Assembly (NCBI GenBank): GCA_018222765.1
Contig: JAAEZT010000017.1
Span: 19,791 to 83,790 of the forward strand
Direction: 5' to 3'
Length of the DNA stretch: 64,000 bases
Origin: a bacterium
GTDB lineage: Bacteria; Verrucomicrobiota; Verrucomicrobiia; Verrucomicrobiales; Akkermansiaceae
Position numbers and translations under genes: made by a program
Notes under the pieces: generated by a model
What the model saw: only the letters and a program-made list of their open reading frames with translations
Database searches by the model: none
What the model was told of the DNA's origin: nothing
Shown: positions 1 through 8,518 of the stretch, one piece after another
Layout: each line of letters starts with the position of its first letter
How positions within the stretch are numbered: position 1 is the first letter of the stretch

Positions 1-334
1 TAAACGGAAAGGGCGTCTGTCCCATACGGAATACAAAGTGCTCAAGGAAGTGGGAGCGAGGGCCTTGTTGGAGATCACTCTACTAACAGGTCGGAAGAAT
101 CAGATCCGGGTTCACTTGGCGGATAAAGGATGGCCTATTGTGGGGGACGGGAAATACGGCAAGAAGATCCGCGATAATAAGCGTCTCGCGCTGCACTCGC
201 ATACCTTAAGTTTTGATCATCCTTTTCGGGGGGAGCGAATGATATTCGAAGCGCCCGTGCCGAATACCTTTCATAAGATGGCAGCGGCACCACAGCCGGA
301 GGAAAATTCGAAAAAGCAGCGCAATGTCGATTAG
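1..334 (+). CDS. RluA-family 23S/tRNA pseudouridine synthase, C-terminal part (cut by left edge)
   Basis: The frame is open to the left edge, so only the last ~110 residues are visible. RluA-family enzymes isomerise uridine to pseudouridine in rRNA or tRNA. The segment GRKNQIRVHLADKGWPIVGD is the typical RluA motif after the catalytic core (family form: GRtHQIRvHLa..G.PivGD), followed by LALHSHTLSFDHPF, which matches the usual ALHA..L.F.HP tail. The catalytic Asp motif (HRLD) lies off-window, so the subfamily (RluA, C or D) cannot be told. A short charged tail ends at the stop. The next gene follows 127 bases later on the same strand. Confidence 0.9.
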   Translation, partial: KRKGRLSHTEYKVLKEVGARALLEITLLTGRKNQIRVHLADKGWPIVGDGKYGKKIRDNKRLALHSHTLSFDHPFRGERMIFEAPVPNTFHKMAAAPQPEENSKKQRNVD

Positions 335-461
335 AGTATAGGTGTCAATATCCGGGGTGGTGATATCAGTCGATGTTGTTTCGCCTGTAATTGATCGCCC
401 TTTGGTCTCCGATGCAACTTGATCGTTGTCGGGGGTGAGAAAGTTTCATTTCCTGACGGTC

Positions 462-1853
462 ATGTCGCGAGTAAAGACGATTGCCCGTTGGTTGGCGCCG
501 GTGTCGGCGTTGGTGATTTTTGGGATTGCGGATTTTTCCGGAATGGAACGACAGGCGGCGGTGACGCTGGGGATTGCCTGGTTGACGGCGACGTGGTGGA
601 TGACGGAGGCAGTTCCGATTCCGGTAGCTTCGCTGGTTCCGATTGCCTTGCTTCCTTTATTTGGAGTTTTGCCTGCAAAGACAGCGGTGGCGCAGAGTTA
701 CGGGCATCCCTTGGTGCTTTTATTACTGGGTGGGTTTTTGCTTTCGAAGGGAATGGAAAAGAGCGGAGTACATCGTCGCATTGCACTGGGAATGGTGCGG
801 GCTTGTGGCGGCAGTGGCGGGAAGGGGTTGATTCTCGGGTTTATGTTGGCCTCGGCCACGTTGAGTATGTGGATTTCAAATACTGCAACGACCTTGATGC
901 TGCTCCCGATTGCATTGGCGGTGTTGAGTGGGTCGAAGGACTCGGCGAAGTTGGCTGCTCCGCTCATGATGGGCGTGGCGTATGCAGCGAATATCGGTGG
1001 ATTGGGGACGCCAATCGGAACCCCTCCAAATTTGGTGTTTATTGAGCAGTATCAAGAACTGACGGGGAAGGCGATGAGTTTCATGGAGTGGATGAGTTAC
1101 GGTGTTCCCATTGTGATCATCATGATTCCGTTGATGTGGCTTTGGTTGAGTCGGAGTCTCAAGGGTGGGGAGAAAATTGAGCTTCCTGAAAGTGGTGCCT
1201 GGCGTGCAGAGGAGAAGAGAACCTTGATTGTTTTTGGGCTGACGGCCTTGGCGTGGATGACTCGGTCTGAGCCTTTTGGGGGCTGGAAAACCTGGCTGAA
1301 TCTTCCGGGAGCCAATGATGCTTCGGTAGCTTTCATCGGAGTGATCTTGTTGTTCCTGATTCCGGATGGATCGGGCAGAGTTGGAGAGAAAGGGCGTTTG
1401 TTGGATTGGGAGACGGCGCAGAAGATTCCGTGGGGAATGCTTCTCTTGTTTAGTGGAGGAATTTGTCTGGCTTCAGGGATCAAGAGTTCCGGCCTGAGCG
1501 GGCAGGCGGCGTCCTTGTTGAGTGGAGTGGGGACCTTGCATATTTTGGGAATGATTTTTGCGATTTGCCTTTTGATGACCTTCCTCACCGAGTTGACGAG
1601 TAATACCGCGAGCACAATTTTGATGATGCCGATTTTGGGGTCGGTGGCCTTGTCCAATGATCTTGATCCCAAATTCCTGATGCTTCCGGCGGCTTTGAGT
1701 GCCAGTTGTGCTTTTATGTTGCCAGTGGCAACGGCTCCGAATGCAGTAGTCTTCGGGTCGGGCTATCTCACTGTGCCCAAGATGGTACGGGAAGGAATTG
1801 TTCTGAATTTGATCGGAGTGGCGGTGGTAAGTCTCTACTGTTGGTTGCGATGA
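462..1853 (+). CDS. SLC13/DASS-family anion (dicarboxylate/sulfate) transporter
   Basis: A polytopic inner-membrane protein of 463 residues from the ATG at 462; a TTG at 426 would add 12 residues, but the ATG fits the family better. The two hairpin substrate/sodium-binding SNT motifs are clear: SNTATTLMLLP (from residue 139) and SNTASTILMMP (from residue 380), each followed by proline-rich re-entrant sequence. Family members import di- or tricarboxylates or sulfate, usually with Na+. Near a sulfatase, sulfate or an organic acid is plausible, but the substrate is not readable from sequence. The stop overlaps the start of the following CotH gene (ATGA at 1850-1853). Its last ~20 codons recur, diverged, at 8459-8518. 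Confidence 0.92.
   Translation: MSRVKTIARWLAPVSALVIFGIADFSGMERQAAVTLGIAWLTATWWMTEAVPIPVASLVPIALLPLFGVLPAKTAVAQSYGHPLVLLLLGGFLLSKGMEKSGVHRRIALGMVRACGGSGGKGLILGFMLASATLSMWISNTATTLMLLPIALAVLSGSKDSAKLAAPLMMGVAYAANIGGLGTPIGTPPNLVFIEQYQELTGKAMSFMEWMSYGVPIVIIMIPLMWLWLSRSLKGGEKIELPESGAWRAEEKRTLIVFGLTALAWMTRSEPFGGWKTWLNLPGANDASVAFIGVILLFLIPDGSGRVGEKGRLLDWETAQKIPWGMLLLFSGGICLASGIKSSGLSGQAASLLSGVGTLHILGMIFAICLLMTFLTELTSNTASTILMMPILGSVALSNDLDPKFLMLPAALSASCAFMLPVATAPNAVVFGSGYLTVPKMVREGIVLNLIGVAVVSLYCWLR
1794..1853 (+). repeat. Direct repeat copy 1: 3' end of the SLC13 gene
   Basis: Bases 1793-1820 match 8458-8485 at 27 of 28 positions. Both copies run in the same strand and frame (GIVLNLIGV), and both continue for ten more codons to a TGA that overlaps the next ATG as ATGA. 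This copy is the functional end of the transporter. Confidence 0.85.
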
Positions 1854-4800
1854 ATGTGGTGAAGAAAAAATCGCGCTTTTGCCGCATTTGGGAGGTGTTG
1901 CTTCTCCTTTTGTTGTTTCCTTGTTTTGCGGGGGCGCAGTTGCGACTGACTGAGTTTTTGGCGGATAGCGATGGATCGTATCCCGACAGCGATGGTGAGC
2001 CATCGGATTGGATTGAGATTCATAACCCGGGAAATTCTCCAATTTCCACCGACGGGCTGTTTCTGACGGATGATTTTTCGAATCTAACGAAGTGGATGCT
2101 GCCCGATGTTTCCATTGAGGGTGGCGGGTATCTTGTCGTTTTTGCTTCGGGGAAAGACCGTCGGGACCCGGCAGAGGAGCTGCATACCAATTTTTCCTTA
2201 TCGAGCGGTGGCGAGTATTTGGGTCTGATCGCTGCTGACGGGAGTTCGCCGATTAGTCAATTCAGCCCGGTATATCCCCGGCAGTTTTATGGCGTTGCTT
2301 TCGGAACAGGAACGAATGCAATCTCGGAACCTGAGACATTTGTTCCGTGGCCGTCATCGGGGACCTGGATTGTTCCGCTCGCTGATATTGGAGATTCCTG
2401 GCAGGAAGTTGGCTTTGATGACGGGGGCTGGAATTCTGCGCAAACTGGAATTGGTTACGGGTATTCCTTTCCGGGATTCATCGGTGCGGGTGGAGATACG
2501 CGAGATGCGATGCAAGGGAAGGCCGGGAGTGCGTATGTGCGGGTTCCATTCCAAATCAATGATCCTGCCGAGGTGGTGAGTATGACGCTCGATCTATTTT
2601 ATGAAGATGGATTCGCAGCGTATCTTAATGGGGAATTGGTTTCCTCGGCAAATTTGCCTGCGGATCTCAGCTACGATTCGGTTGCGACGAATCGGGGGGA
2701 GGTTCGCGAGGGCGATGAGATGGAGAGTTTTGAAATCGACTTTTCGGGGAAGCTATTGAGTGGCGAAAACTTACTAGCATTCCAGGTGTTGAACGACATC
2801 AAGGAGAGTTCGGATGTTTTGTTGGTTCCGCGTCTCAAGGGAGAAATACGCGATCTTTCCGGAGGGATTATTGGAGGGTATTTGGCTTCGCCTACGCCGG
2901 GCACTCCGAACGCGGATATCGAGTTTGTTGATTTTGTGAGTGATACGACTTTCGATGTTGATCGTGGTTTTTTTGAGTCGCCATTCATTACCACGATCGA
3001 ATGCGGAACGCCGGGAGCTCTCATTATTTATACGTTGGATGGGAGTACACCGACACTCGAGAACGGTATACAAGTGCCGGTTTCCGATCCAGATTCGGCG
3101 TCCTTGGCAGCGGTGAATATTAACACGAGTACGGTTTTACGTGCGGCTGCTTTCAAAAACGGGCTCAGACCATCGAATGTTGATACGCAAACTTATCTCT
3201 TTTTGGATGATGTGTTGGATCAGCCTGCACAGCCGCCGGGTTATCCGCTGCCGTGGCGGCAACGTAATGGGAACAGTATCCCAGGTGATTTTGAAATGGA
3301 TCCTGAGATCGTTGGGCCGGTATACAGCCGCGAAGAATTGAAGGAATCCCTGCGGGATATCCCGACAGTTTCAATTGTTACCGATATTGCGAATCTTTTC
3401 GATCAACAGACGGGAATTCAAGTAAATCCACAAGACTCCGGTCCCAGTTCAGAGCGGCGGGTTTCGGTGGAATTGATGGATTTCAAGGATGGTGCACCCA
3501 TTCAGTTAGACGCTGGAATGTTGATGAACGGGAATGCTTCGAGAAACCCGGGGCGGGGGAAGCACAATTTCCGGCTCGCTTTTCGTAATCGATATGGTGC
3601 CGGGAAATTGAACTTCCCCTTATTTGGCGAAGGGGCGGCCACCGATACCTTTAATCAGATCATCCTGCGGGGAGGGAACGGCAACGGATGGTTTCACCCG
3701 ACTTCGGCGGTGCGGCAGTATGCGATGTATATCCGGGATCAGTGGTTTCGTGATGCCCACACCGCAATGGGGTATCCGGAGGCGCTTCAAAACGAGGTGC
3801 ATGTTTACTTCAACGGGCTCTACTTTGGGGTGCATCATTTATTCGAACGGATCGAGGAGGAATGGACCGCGGAACGATTTGGCGGAGGTGAAGACGATTG
3901 GGAAGGTTTTCGGATCGTGGGAGGGAACAACATCGAGGTGATCAAAGGAACTCCGGCCGAGGTGAGTTCGCGGATGCTTGATAGTTGGCGGGCGGTGCTT
4001 GATGCGGCGGAGGCAGGGGACCTTGCCACGGTTGAAGAGTATCTCGATTTGGATAGTTTTATCGATTACCTGGTGCTCAATTTTCACGCGGGGAATACCG
4101 ATTGGGACCAGAACAATGTTCGAGCGATGCGTCAGTTGAATCCTCCCGGAAAGTATATGTTCTTTTGCCATGATGCCGAACGCGCTGGTCTGAATGGTCT
4201 CTCTACCGGAAATCTTAACATCAATTCCATCACGCATCCTCGCTCAGGTGCCGAACAGCGACCGACCTCGGTCAATGCATGGCTGAAAAGTAATCCGGAG
4301 TATGCCTTGCAGTTCGCCGACCGGGCTTTCAAGCACATGTTCAATGGGGGGGCATTGACTCCTGAAAACGGGATGGCCCAGTGGGACGCGCGTGCGGAGG
4401 GAATTCGCATTGCCTTGAAGGCTGAGAGCGCGAGGTGGGGGGATCACGTGGACTCAAACCCCCGAACCTTGGTTGATTTTGAAAACGGGCTCAATCGTGA
4501 GTATACTACCTGGTTTCCCAATCGCACCCCGATCAGTATCAGTCAGTTTCGTGCGGCGGGTCTGTATCCTGATATCGATCCTCCGGTTTTCAGCCAGCAT
4601 GGAGGGAGTGTTTCGGAGGGCTTTGGGCTGACGATTACAAACGAAGCGGGGGATATTTACTATACGGTTGATGGGAGTGATCCGCGTTTGCCTGGAGGAG
4701 GGATCGGGCCGAGTGCCGTCAAGATTGATGGCACAAAGAACGAGCTTGTTCTTCTCGGTGCAGGTGCTCCTGGATGGAGTTACCTTGATGATGGCAGTGA

Positions 4801-6181
4801 CCAAGGAAGTGCCTGGAAGGAGCCTGCTTTTAACGATGAGGCCTGGCCGGTCGGAGATGCTCCGTTGGGTTATGGCACGATCAATTTTCATCCCTTTGGA
4901 GGTCCGGAAATTAATGTGGATAGAAATCTCACCGTTTACTTTCGAAAAGAAGTCGAGTTGGCTAATATCAATCTCATCACTGAAGCGAGGGCGCGTGTGA
5001 TGTCGGATGGAGGTGCCATCGTTTACCTGAATGGCACCGAAATCGCCCGCGACAATATGCGGGGTGATCCCGTGGACTATCTCACGACTGCTCTGAGTGA
5101 TAGCAATGTGGCAGAGGGGAATATTGACGTTTTCAATTTTCCGCCATCGGCTTTTGTGGAGGGCACGAATGTGATCGCGGTCGAGCTTCACAATGGAAGT
5201 GTGGGAAGTTCCGATATGGGAATGGATTTGCAGATTGATGTGACCAGCCTGAGCTCTCCGGGAGACGCGATAACGATCAATTCGGCGACAACGGTTTTGG
5301 CCCGGAGTTTCGATGGCGATGACTGGAGTGCGCTCAACCAAGCGACCTTTGTCACAGCTCTCCCGGCCTCGGCTGCTAATCTTGTGATATCCGAGATCTT
5401 TTACAATCCGGCGGGCCAGTTTGAGACCAGCGAGTATATTGAGCTTATGAATATTGGTCCGGTTCCAATTAGTCTCGCAGGTGTTGTTTTTTCAAGAGGG
5501 ATCACATTCGCGTTTCCAGATGAGGCAGTTCTAGCTCCAGGGGCGCGTTTGTTGCTTGTGGCCGATCTTGCTGGTTTCGAGAGTGCTTTTGGCGCGGACC
5601 TTCCGGTGGCCGGCATCTACACGGGGCGGCTGGATAATGGTGGTGAAGATTTGTTGCTGAGTGGTTCCAATGGAGATCCGATCCAGAGTTTTCGCTATGA
5701 TGATGGAGATCTCTGGTCTCAAAATGCCGATGGTGAGGGGTACTCGTTGACCTTGATCGCTCCCTCTTCTAGGCCTGATCCAGGCAATGCCACAAGTTGG
5801 CGGTCGAGTCTTGATTTAGGAGGAAGTCCGGGTGCCTCTGATGCCTTGATTTTCACCGGCACCACTTCAAATGATTTCCTGTCTTATGCCCTGACCGATC
5901 CATTTGGAGGAATTTCAGCCTCGATTCAGAGTCTTGAAGTGAATGGGGCGGTCGATGACTATCTGGTGACTGCTGTTTCCGCGAATACTGGTGCGGATGA
6001 TGCGGAGATCTCGGTTGAATTCTCAGCTGATTTGGAAACCTGGCTGAGTGGTGCGGCCGTGTTTTTGGGATCTGACGAGCGGGTTAATGGAATGAGTATT
6101 CACCATTGGCGGGCCCCGACCTCAAGTGCCGCCAGCTCCCCATTTCGCTTCGCTCGGGTGGTATTGGTGGCGAGGCCATAG
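1850..6181 (+). CDS. Secreted modular protein: lamin-tail, CotH kinase-like and chitobiase-type domains
   Basis: 1443 residues starting at the ATG that overlaps the SLC13 stop; a longer in-frame start at 1706 lies inside the upstream gene. A signal peptide (basic start, L-rich core, cleavage near AGA-Q at ~29) exports it. Order: lamin-tail domain ~30-150 (LTEFLADSDG..SDWIEIHN); galactose-binding-like module ~195-350; chitobiase/HEX_C-like repeat ~375-455 (YTLDGSTPT); CotH core ~500-870 with the family's N..DWDQNN segment near 747 and a following CHDAE; second HEX_C-like repeat ~910-950 (YYTVDGSDP); second galactose-binding-like module ~970-1145; second lamin-tail ~1178-1290. CotH-fold kinases phosphorylate secreted proteins in spore formers; whether this one is active is unknown. 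It looks like a large surface or extracellular protein. Possibly inserted together with the next gene (see flanking repeats). Confidence 0.88.
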   Translation: MNVVKKKSRFCRIWEVLLLLLLFPCFAGAQLRLTEFLADSDGSYPDSDGEPSDWIEIHNPGNSPISTDGLFLTDDFSNLTKWMLPDVSIEGGGYLVVFASGKDRRDPAEELHTNFSLSSGGEYLGLIAADGSSPISQFSPVYPRQFYGVAFGTGTNAISEPETFVPWPSSGTWIVPLADIGDSWQEVGFDDGGWNSAQTGIGYGYSFPGFIGAGGDTRDAMQGKAGSAYVRVPFQINDPAEVVSMTLDLFYEDGFAAYLNGELVSSANLPADLSYDSVATNRGEVREGDEMESFEIDFSGKLLSGENLLAFQVLNDIKESSDVLLVPRLKGEIRDLSGGIIGGYLASPTPGTPNADIEFVDFVSDTTFDVDRGFFESPFITTIECGTPGALIIYTLDGSTPTLENGIQVPVSDPDSASLAAVNINTSTVLRAAAFKNGLRPSNVDTQTYLFLDDVLDQPAQPPGYPLPWRQRNGNSIPGDFEMDPEIVGPVYSREELKESLRDIPTVSIVTDIANLFDQQTGIQVNPQDSGPSSERRVSVELMDFKDGAPIQLDAGMLMNGNASRNPGRGKHNFRLAFRNRYGAGKLNFPLFGEGAATDTFNQIILRGGNGNGWFHPTSAVRQYAMYIRDQWFRDAHTAMGYPEALQNEVHVYFNGLYFGVHHLFERIEEEWTAERFGGGEDDWEGFRIVGGNNIEVIKGTPAEVSSRMLDSWRAVLDAAEAGDLATVEEYLDLDSFIDYLVLNFHAGNTDWDQNNVRAMRQLNPPGKYMFFCHDAERAGLNGLSTGNLNINSITHPRSGAEQRPTSVNAWLKSNPEYALQFADRAFKHMFNGGALTPENGMAQWDARAEGIRIALKAESARWGDHVDSNPRTLVDFENGLNREYTTWFPNRTPISISQFRAAGLYPDIDPPVFSQHGGSVSEGFGLTITNEAGDIYYTVDGSDPRLPGGGIGPSAVKIDGTKNELVLLGAGAPGWSYLDDGSDQGSAWKEPAFNDEAWPVGDAPLGYGTINFHPFGGPEINVDRNLTVYFRKEVELANINLITEARARVMSDGGAIVYLNGTEIARDNMRGDPVDYLTTALSDSNVAEGNIDVFNFPPSAFVEGTNVIAVELHNGSVGSSDMGMDLQIDVTSLSSPGDAITINSATTVLARSFDGDDWSALNQATFVTALPASAANLVISEIFYNPAGQFETSEYIELMNIGPVPISLAGVVFSRGITFAFPDEAVLAPGARLLLVADLAGFESAFGADLPVAGIYTGRLDNGGEDLLLSGSNGDPIQSFRYDDGDLWSQNADGEGYSLTLIAPSSRPDPGNATSWRSSLDLGGSPGASDALIFTGTTSNDFLSYALTDPFGGISASIQSLEVNGAVDDYLVTAVSANTGADDAEISVEFSADLETWLSGAAVFLGSDERVNGMSIHHWRAPTSSAASSPFRFARVVLVARP

Positions 6182-6194
6182 GAGTAGCAACGAT

Positions 6195-6227
6195 TGTGAA
6201 AGAAGATTGTCTCTTTCGCTTTTCACA
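6195..6227 (+). other. Intergenic hairpin between the CotH and LamG genes
   Basis: TGTGAAA (6195-6201) can pair with TTTCACA (6221-6227), with an inner GAAAGA/TCTTTC alternative. There is no T-tract afterwards, so it is more likely an mRNA-processing or attenuating hairpin than an intrinsic terminator. Confidence 0.35.
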
Positions 6228-6256
6228 GGATTAACGCTCTGATAGTCCTGTTTGAT

Positions 6257-8449
6257 ATGAAGTTAGCAAACATTCTTCTCGTTCTGGTGGCCTTGTCTCA
6301 TCTGGGGCTTCGCGCGGATTTGGTCGCCCACTGGACTCTTGAGGAAGGAACGGGAGCGACGGCTGGAGATAGCACGGCGAATGGTCGGACCGGGACGATT
6401 GCGGGAACGACACTTTGGAACACCACTGATCTTCCGCCTGTTCCTACGGGAACCACGGCCGCCCTTGAGATGGACGGAGTCGATGATCAAATCAACATAG
6501 TTGGTTACAAAGGAATTTCCGGAACCGGTGATCGCTCGGTTTCCGCTTGGATCAAGACCGACCTCAACAGCACGTCCCAAGACATGGGCATTGTTTCCTG
6601 GGGGAGTAATTCGACGACGCAAAAATGGACCTTTCGAATTCAGACTCAAAATGGCACTCCCGGAGCGATTCGCGTCGAAGCCAATGGTGGTTTCTTTGTT
6701 GGGAATACCGTGGTTACGGACACCGAATGGCATCATGTTGCTGTAACTTGGGCAAATGACGGCACTCCAGATATTCAGGATGCTAAGCTCTATGTCGATG
6801 GGGTTCTCGATGCTGAATTTGGAAGTATCGATTTCCCGCCGAGTGCCAGTCAAAGTGTTGCAATCAACACTGCTGTTGGTTCAGATGTGCGTATCGGGGA
6901 TGATTTTCAATTGACCCACAATTGGCGGGGCGGAATCGATGAGGTACGCATTTACGACGAGGCGTTGGATGCTGCAGCCATTGCAGACCTTGCCATTGGT
7001 AATCAGATTCTTTCGGCACTCGAGGCTTCCGAGGAAGCGGTGGCAAGCGGGGCTCCGGTAGAACTCAGTTGGGCAAGCGATCCTGCAAACGATACTCTGA
7101 CCATCGACAACGGAGTTGGAGATGTTTCAGGGCTGGCAATGATAACGGTCAATCCTACTGCTACCACGACTTATACTCTTACCGGCACCCGAGGGGGAGA
7201 TACGGAGGAACTTCAAGTCACGGTATTGGTCAATGCCGCTCCTCTCATTAACGAGGTCATTAATCTTGGTTCCGAGACTCTGCTTGAGGGGCAATCAACC
7301 ACGATTTTCTGGGATGTTTTTGGAGAGGCGGGTCTTAGCATGAACGGTAACAACGTCACCGGGCTTGATCGGATTGAATTATCTCCAACCGAGACTACGA
7401 CCTACACTTTCGCGGCGACCAATGCATTCGGGACGACAACCTCGCAATTCACCCTCACCGTGATCGATGGAAACAACCCTGATCTCGGTTGGGAAGTGGC
7501 TGAACGGCCGAACGGAGTGCTCACCCAGTGGGATCCGACAACAAATACCACCGGGAATTTGGGCATCGCCTTCATTAATAGCACGGGTGGCACAGTTCAA
7601 AGTGGTGCGAGTAATTTCTCTTCAATTAGTAAGTGGGTGAATAGTCCGGGCTATAACCTCGCTGCGAATCCCCTCGATTCCTGGCAGGACGGGCTTGGTG
7701 ATCTCGTGACAAAAGAAGATGTGAGTTGGGAAATGGTAGTTCGTCCCGGAGACTTCACCGGAACGCATACTCTCTTCAATACCGGCGGAAATGGTCAGGG
7801 ATTAGGCATTGTTCTCACTGCCAGTATACTTGATTTCCGCTTTCAATCTGCGAATAACGCCTCGCAAAGAATCATTATTTCAACCGATCTCTCAGCCATC
7901 GGCCTTGCTACTGATTTCTTTCATATCGTGGCGACGGCTGATGTTGGAGGGGCGTCTCCTGGCGTGGCCACTCTTTATGTAAATGGCCAACTTGTTGCTG
8001 GTCCTACGTCCAGCACAGGAATTATCGCTGACTGGGATGGGGGAGATCTTGCCGAGCTCGGAAAAGGAGCGAATATTCCAACGAGCACGGCTTTTCCCTT
8101 CGAGGCCTTCACCGGCGACATCGCGGTCTTTAACTATTACGGATCCCGTGTTCTCAATGCCTCGCAGGTCTCTGATAAGTATGATGCCCTCGGTGGCCCC
8201 GGGGGAGATTTGGCGATCAAGAATATCGAGTATGATGACGCGGCTGACGAGATCAGGCTGACTTTCGATTCCATTCCCAACCAAACCTACGCTCTTGAAA
8301 CGACGGTTGACTTGTCAACAGAGGCTTGGATCGAGCTCGACGATTCGATTTCCTCCGGCGGAACCGAAACCACCATTGTGATTAGCGGAGTTGTTCTGCC
8401 TGATCCGGGGAACCCAAGGCGCTTCTATCGTATCCTCTTGGGGTTGTAG
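6257..8449 (+). CDS. Secreted LamG-domain protein with verrucomicrobial C-terminal module
   Basis: 730 residues. A signal peptide (MKLANILLVLVALSHLGLRA) is followed at once by a concanavalin/LamG domain ~20-235 (LVAHWTLEEGTG..., AWIKTDL, WHHVAVTW, IDEVRIYDEAL). Two short Ig-like units follow (~250-405), each ending in a TTTYT-type strand, then a second LamG-like domain ~410-650 (WEMVVRPGDF, HIVATADV, LYVNGQLV). The end, ~655-730, is a small beta module with YALETTVDLSTEAW and RRFYRILL, a tail common on secreted verrucomicrobial proteins. It has no catalytic motif; LamG domains bind glycans or proteins. It sits 75 bases after the CotH gene and was probably acquired with it. Confidence 0.85.
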   Translation: MKLANILLVLVALSHLGLRADLVAHWTLEEGTGATAGDSTANGRTGTIAGTTLWNTTDLPPVPTGTTAALEMDGVDDQINIVGYKGISGTGDRSVSAWIKTDLNSTSQDMGIVSWGSNSTTQKWTFRIQTQNGTPGAIRVEANGGFFVGNTVVTDTEWHHVAVTWANDGTPDIQDAKLYVDGVLDAEFGSIDFPPSASQSVAINTAVGSDVRIGDDFQLTHNWRGGIDEVRIYDEALDAAAIADLAIGNQILSALEASEEAVASGAPVELSWASDPANDTLTIDNGVGDVSGLAMITVNPTATTTYTLTGTRGGDTEELQVTVLVNAAPLINEVINLGSETLLEGQSTTIFWDVFGEAGLSMNGNNVTGLDRIELSPTETTTYTFAATNAFGTTTSQFTLTVIDGNNPDLGWEVAERPNGVLTQWDPTTNTTGNLGIAFINSTGGTVQSGASNFSSISKWVNSPGYNLAANPLDSWQDGLGDLVTKEDVSWEMVVRPGDFTGTHTLFNTGGNGQGLGIVLTASILDFRFQSANNASQRIIISTDLSAIGLATDFFHIVATADVGGASPGVATLYVNGQLVAGPTSSTGIIADWDGGDLAELGKGANIPTSTAFPFEAFTGDIAVFNYYGSRVLNASQVSDKYDALGGPGGDLAIKNIEYDDAADEIRLTFDSIPNQTYALETTVDLSTEAWIELDDSISSGGTETTIVISGVVLPDPGNPRRFYRILLGL

Positions 8450-8457
8450 GGGAGGGC

Positions 8458-8518
8458 AGGAATTGTGCTGAATTTGATCGGAGTGTTCATCGGGAGCCCT
8501 TATCGTAGGCCGCGATGA
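8458..8518 (+). pseudogene. Relic copy 2 of the SLC13 transporter 3' end
   Basis: Bases 8458-8485 repeat 1793-1820 with one mismatch. In frame they read GIVLNLIGV as in the transporter, then ten diverged codons (FIGSPYRRPR against AVVSLYCWLR, with S, Y and R kept) and a TGA at 8516-8518 that overlaps the ATG of the sulfatase exactly as the transporter stop overlaps the CotH gene. The upstream frame is closed by a TAG at 8447-8449, so nothing is expressed from it independently. Confidence 0.8.

Noticed and set aside
419..1045. Long overlapping frame inside the SLC13 gene (208 codons)
   Set aside because: It is Gly/Asp-rich in the pattern of a shadow frame, and the SLC13 frame has clear family motifs.
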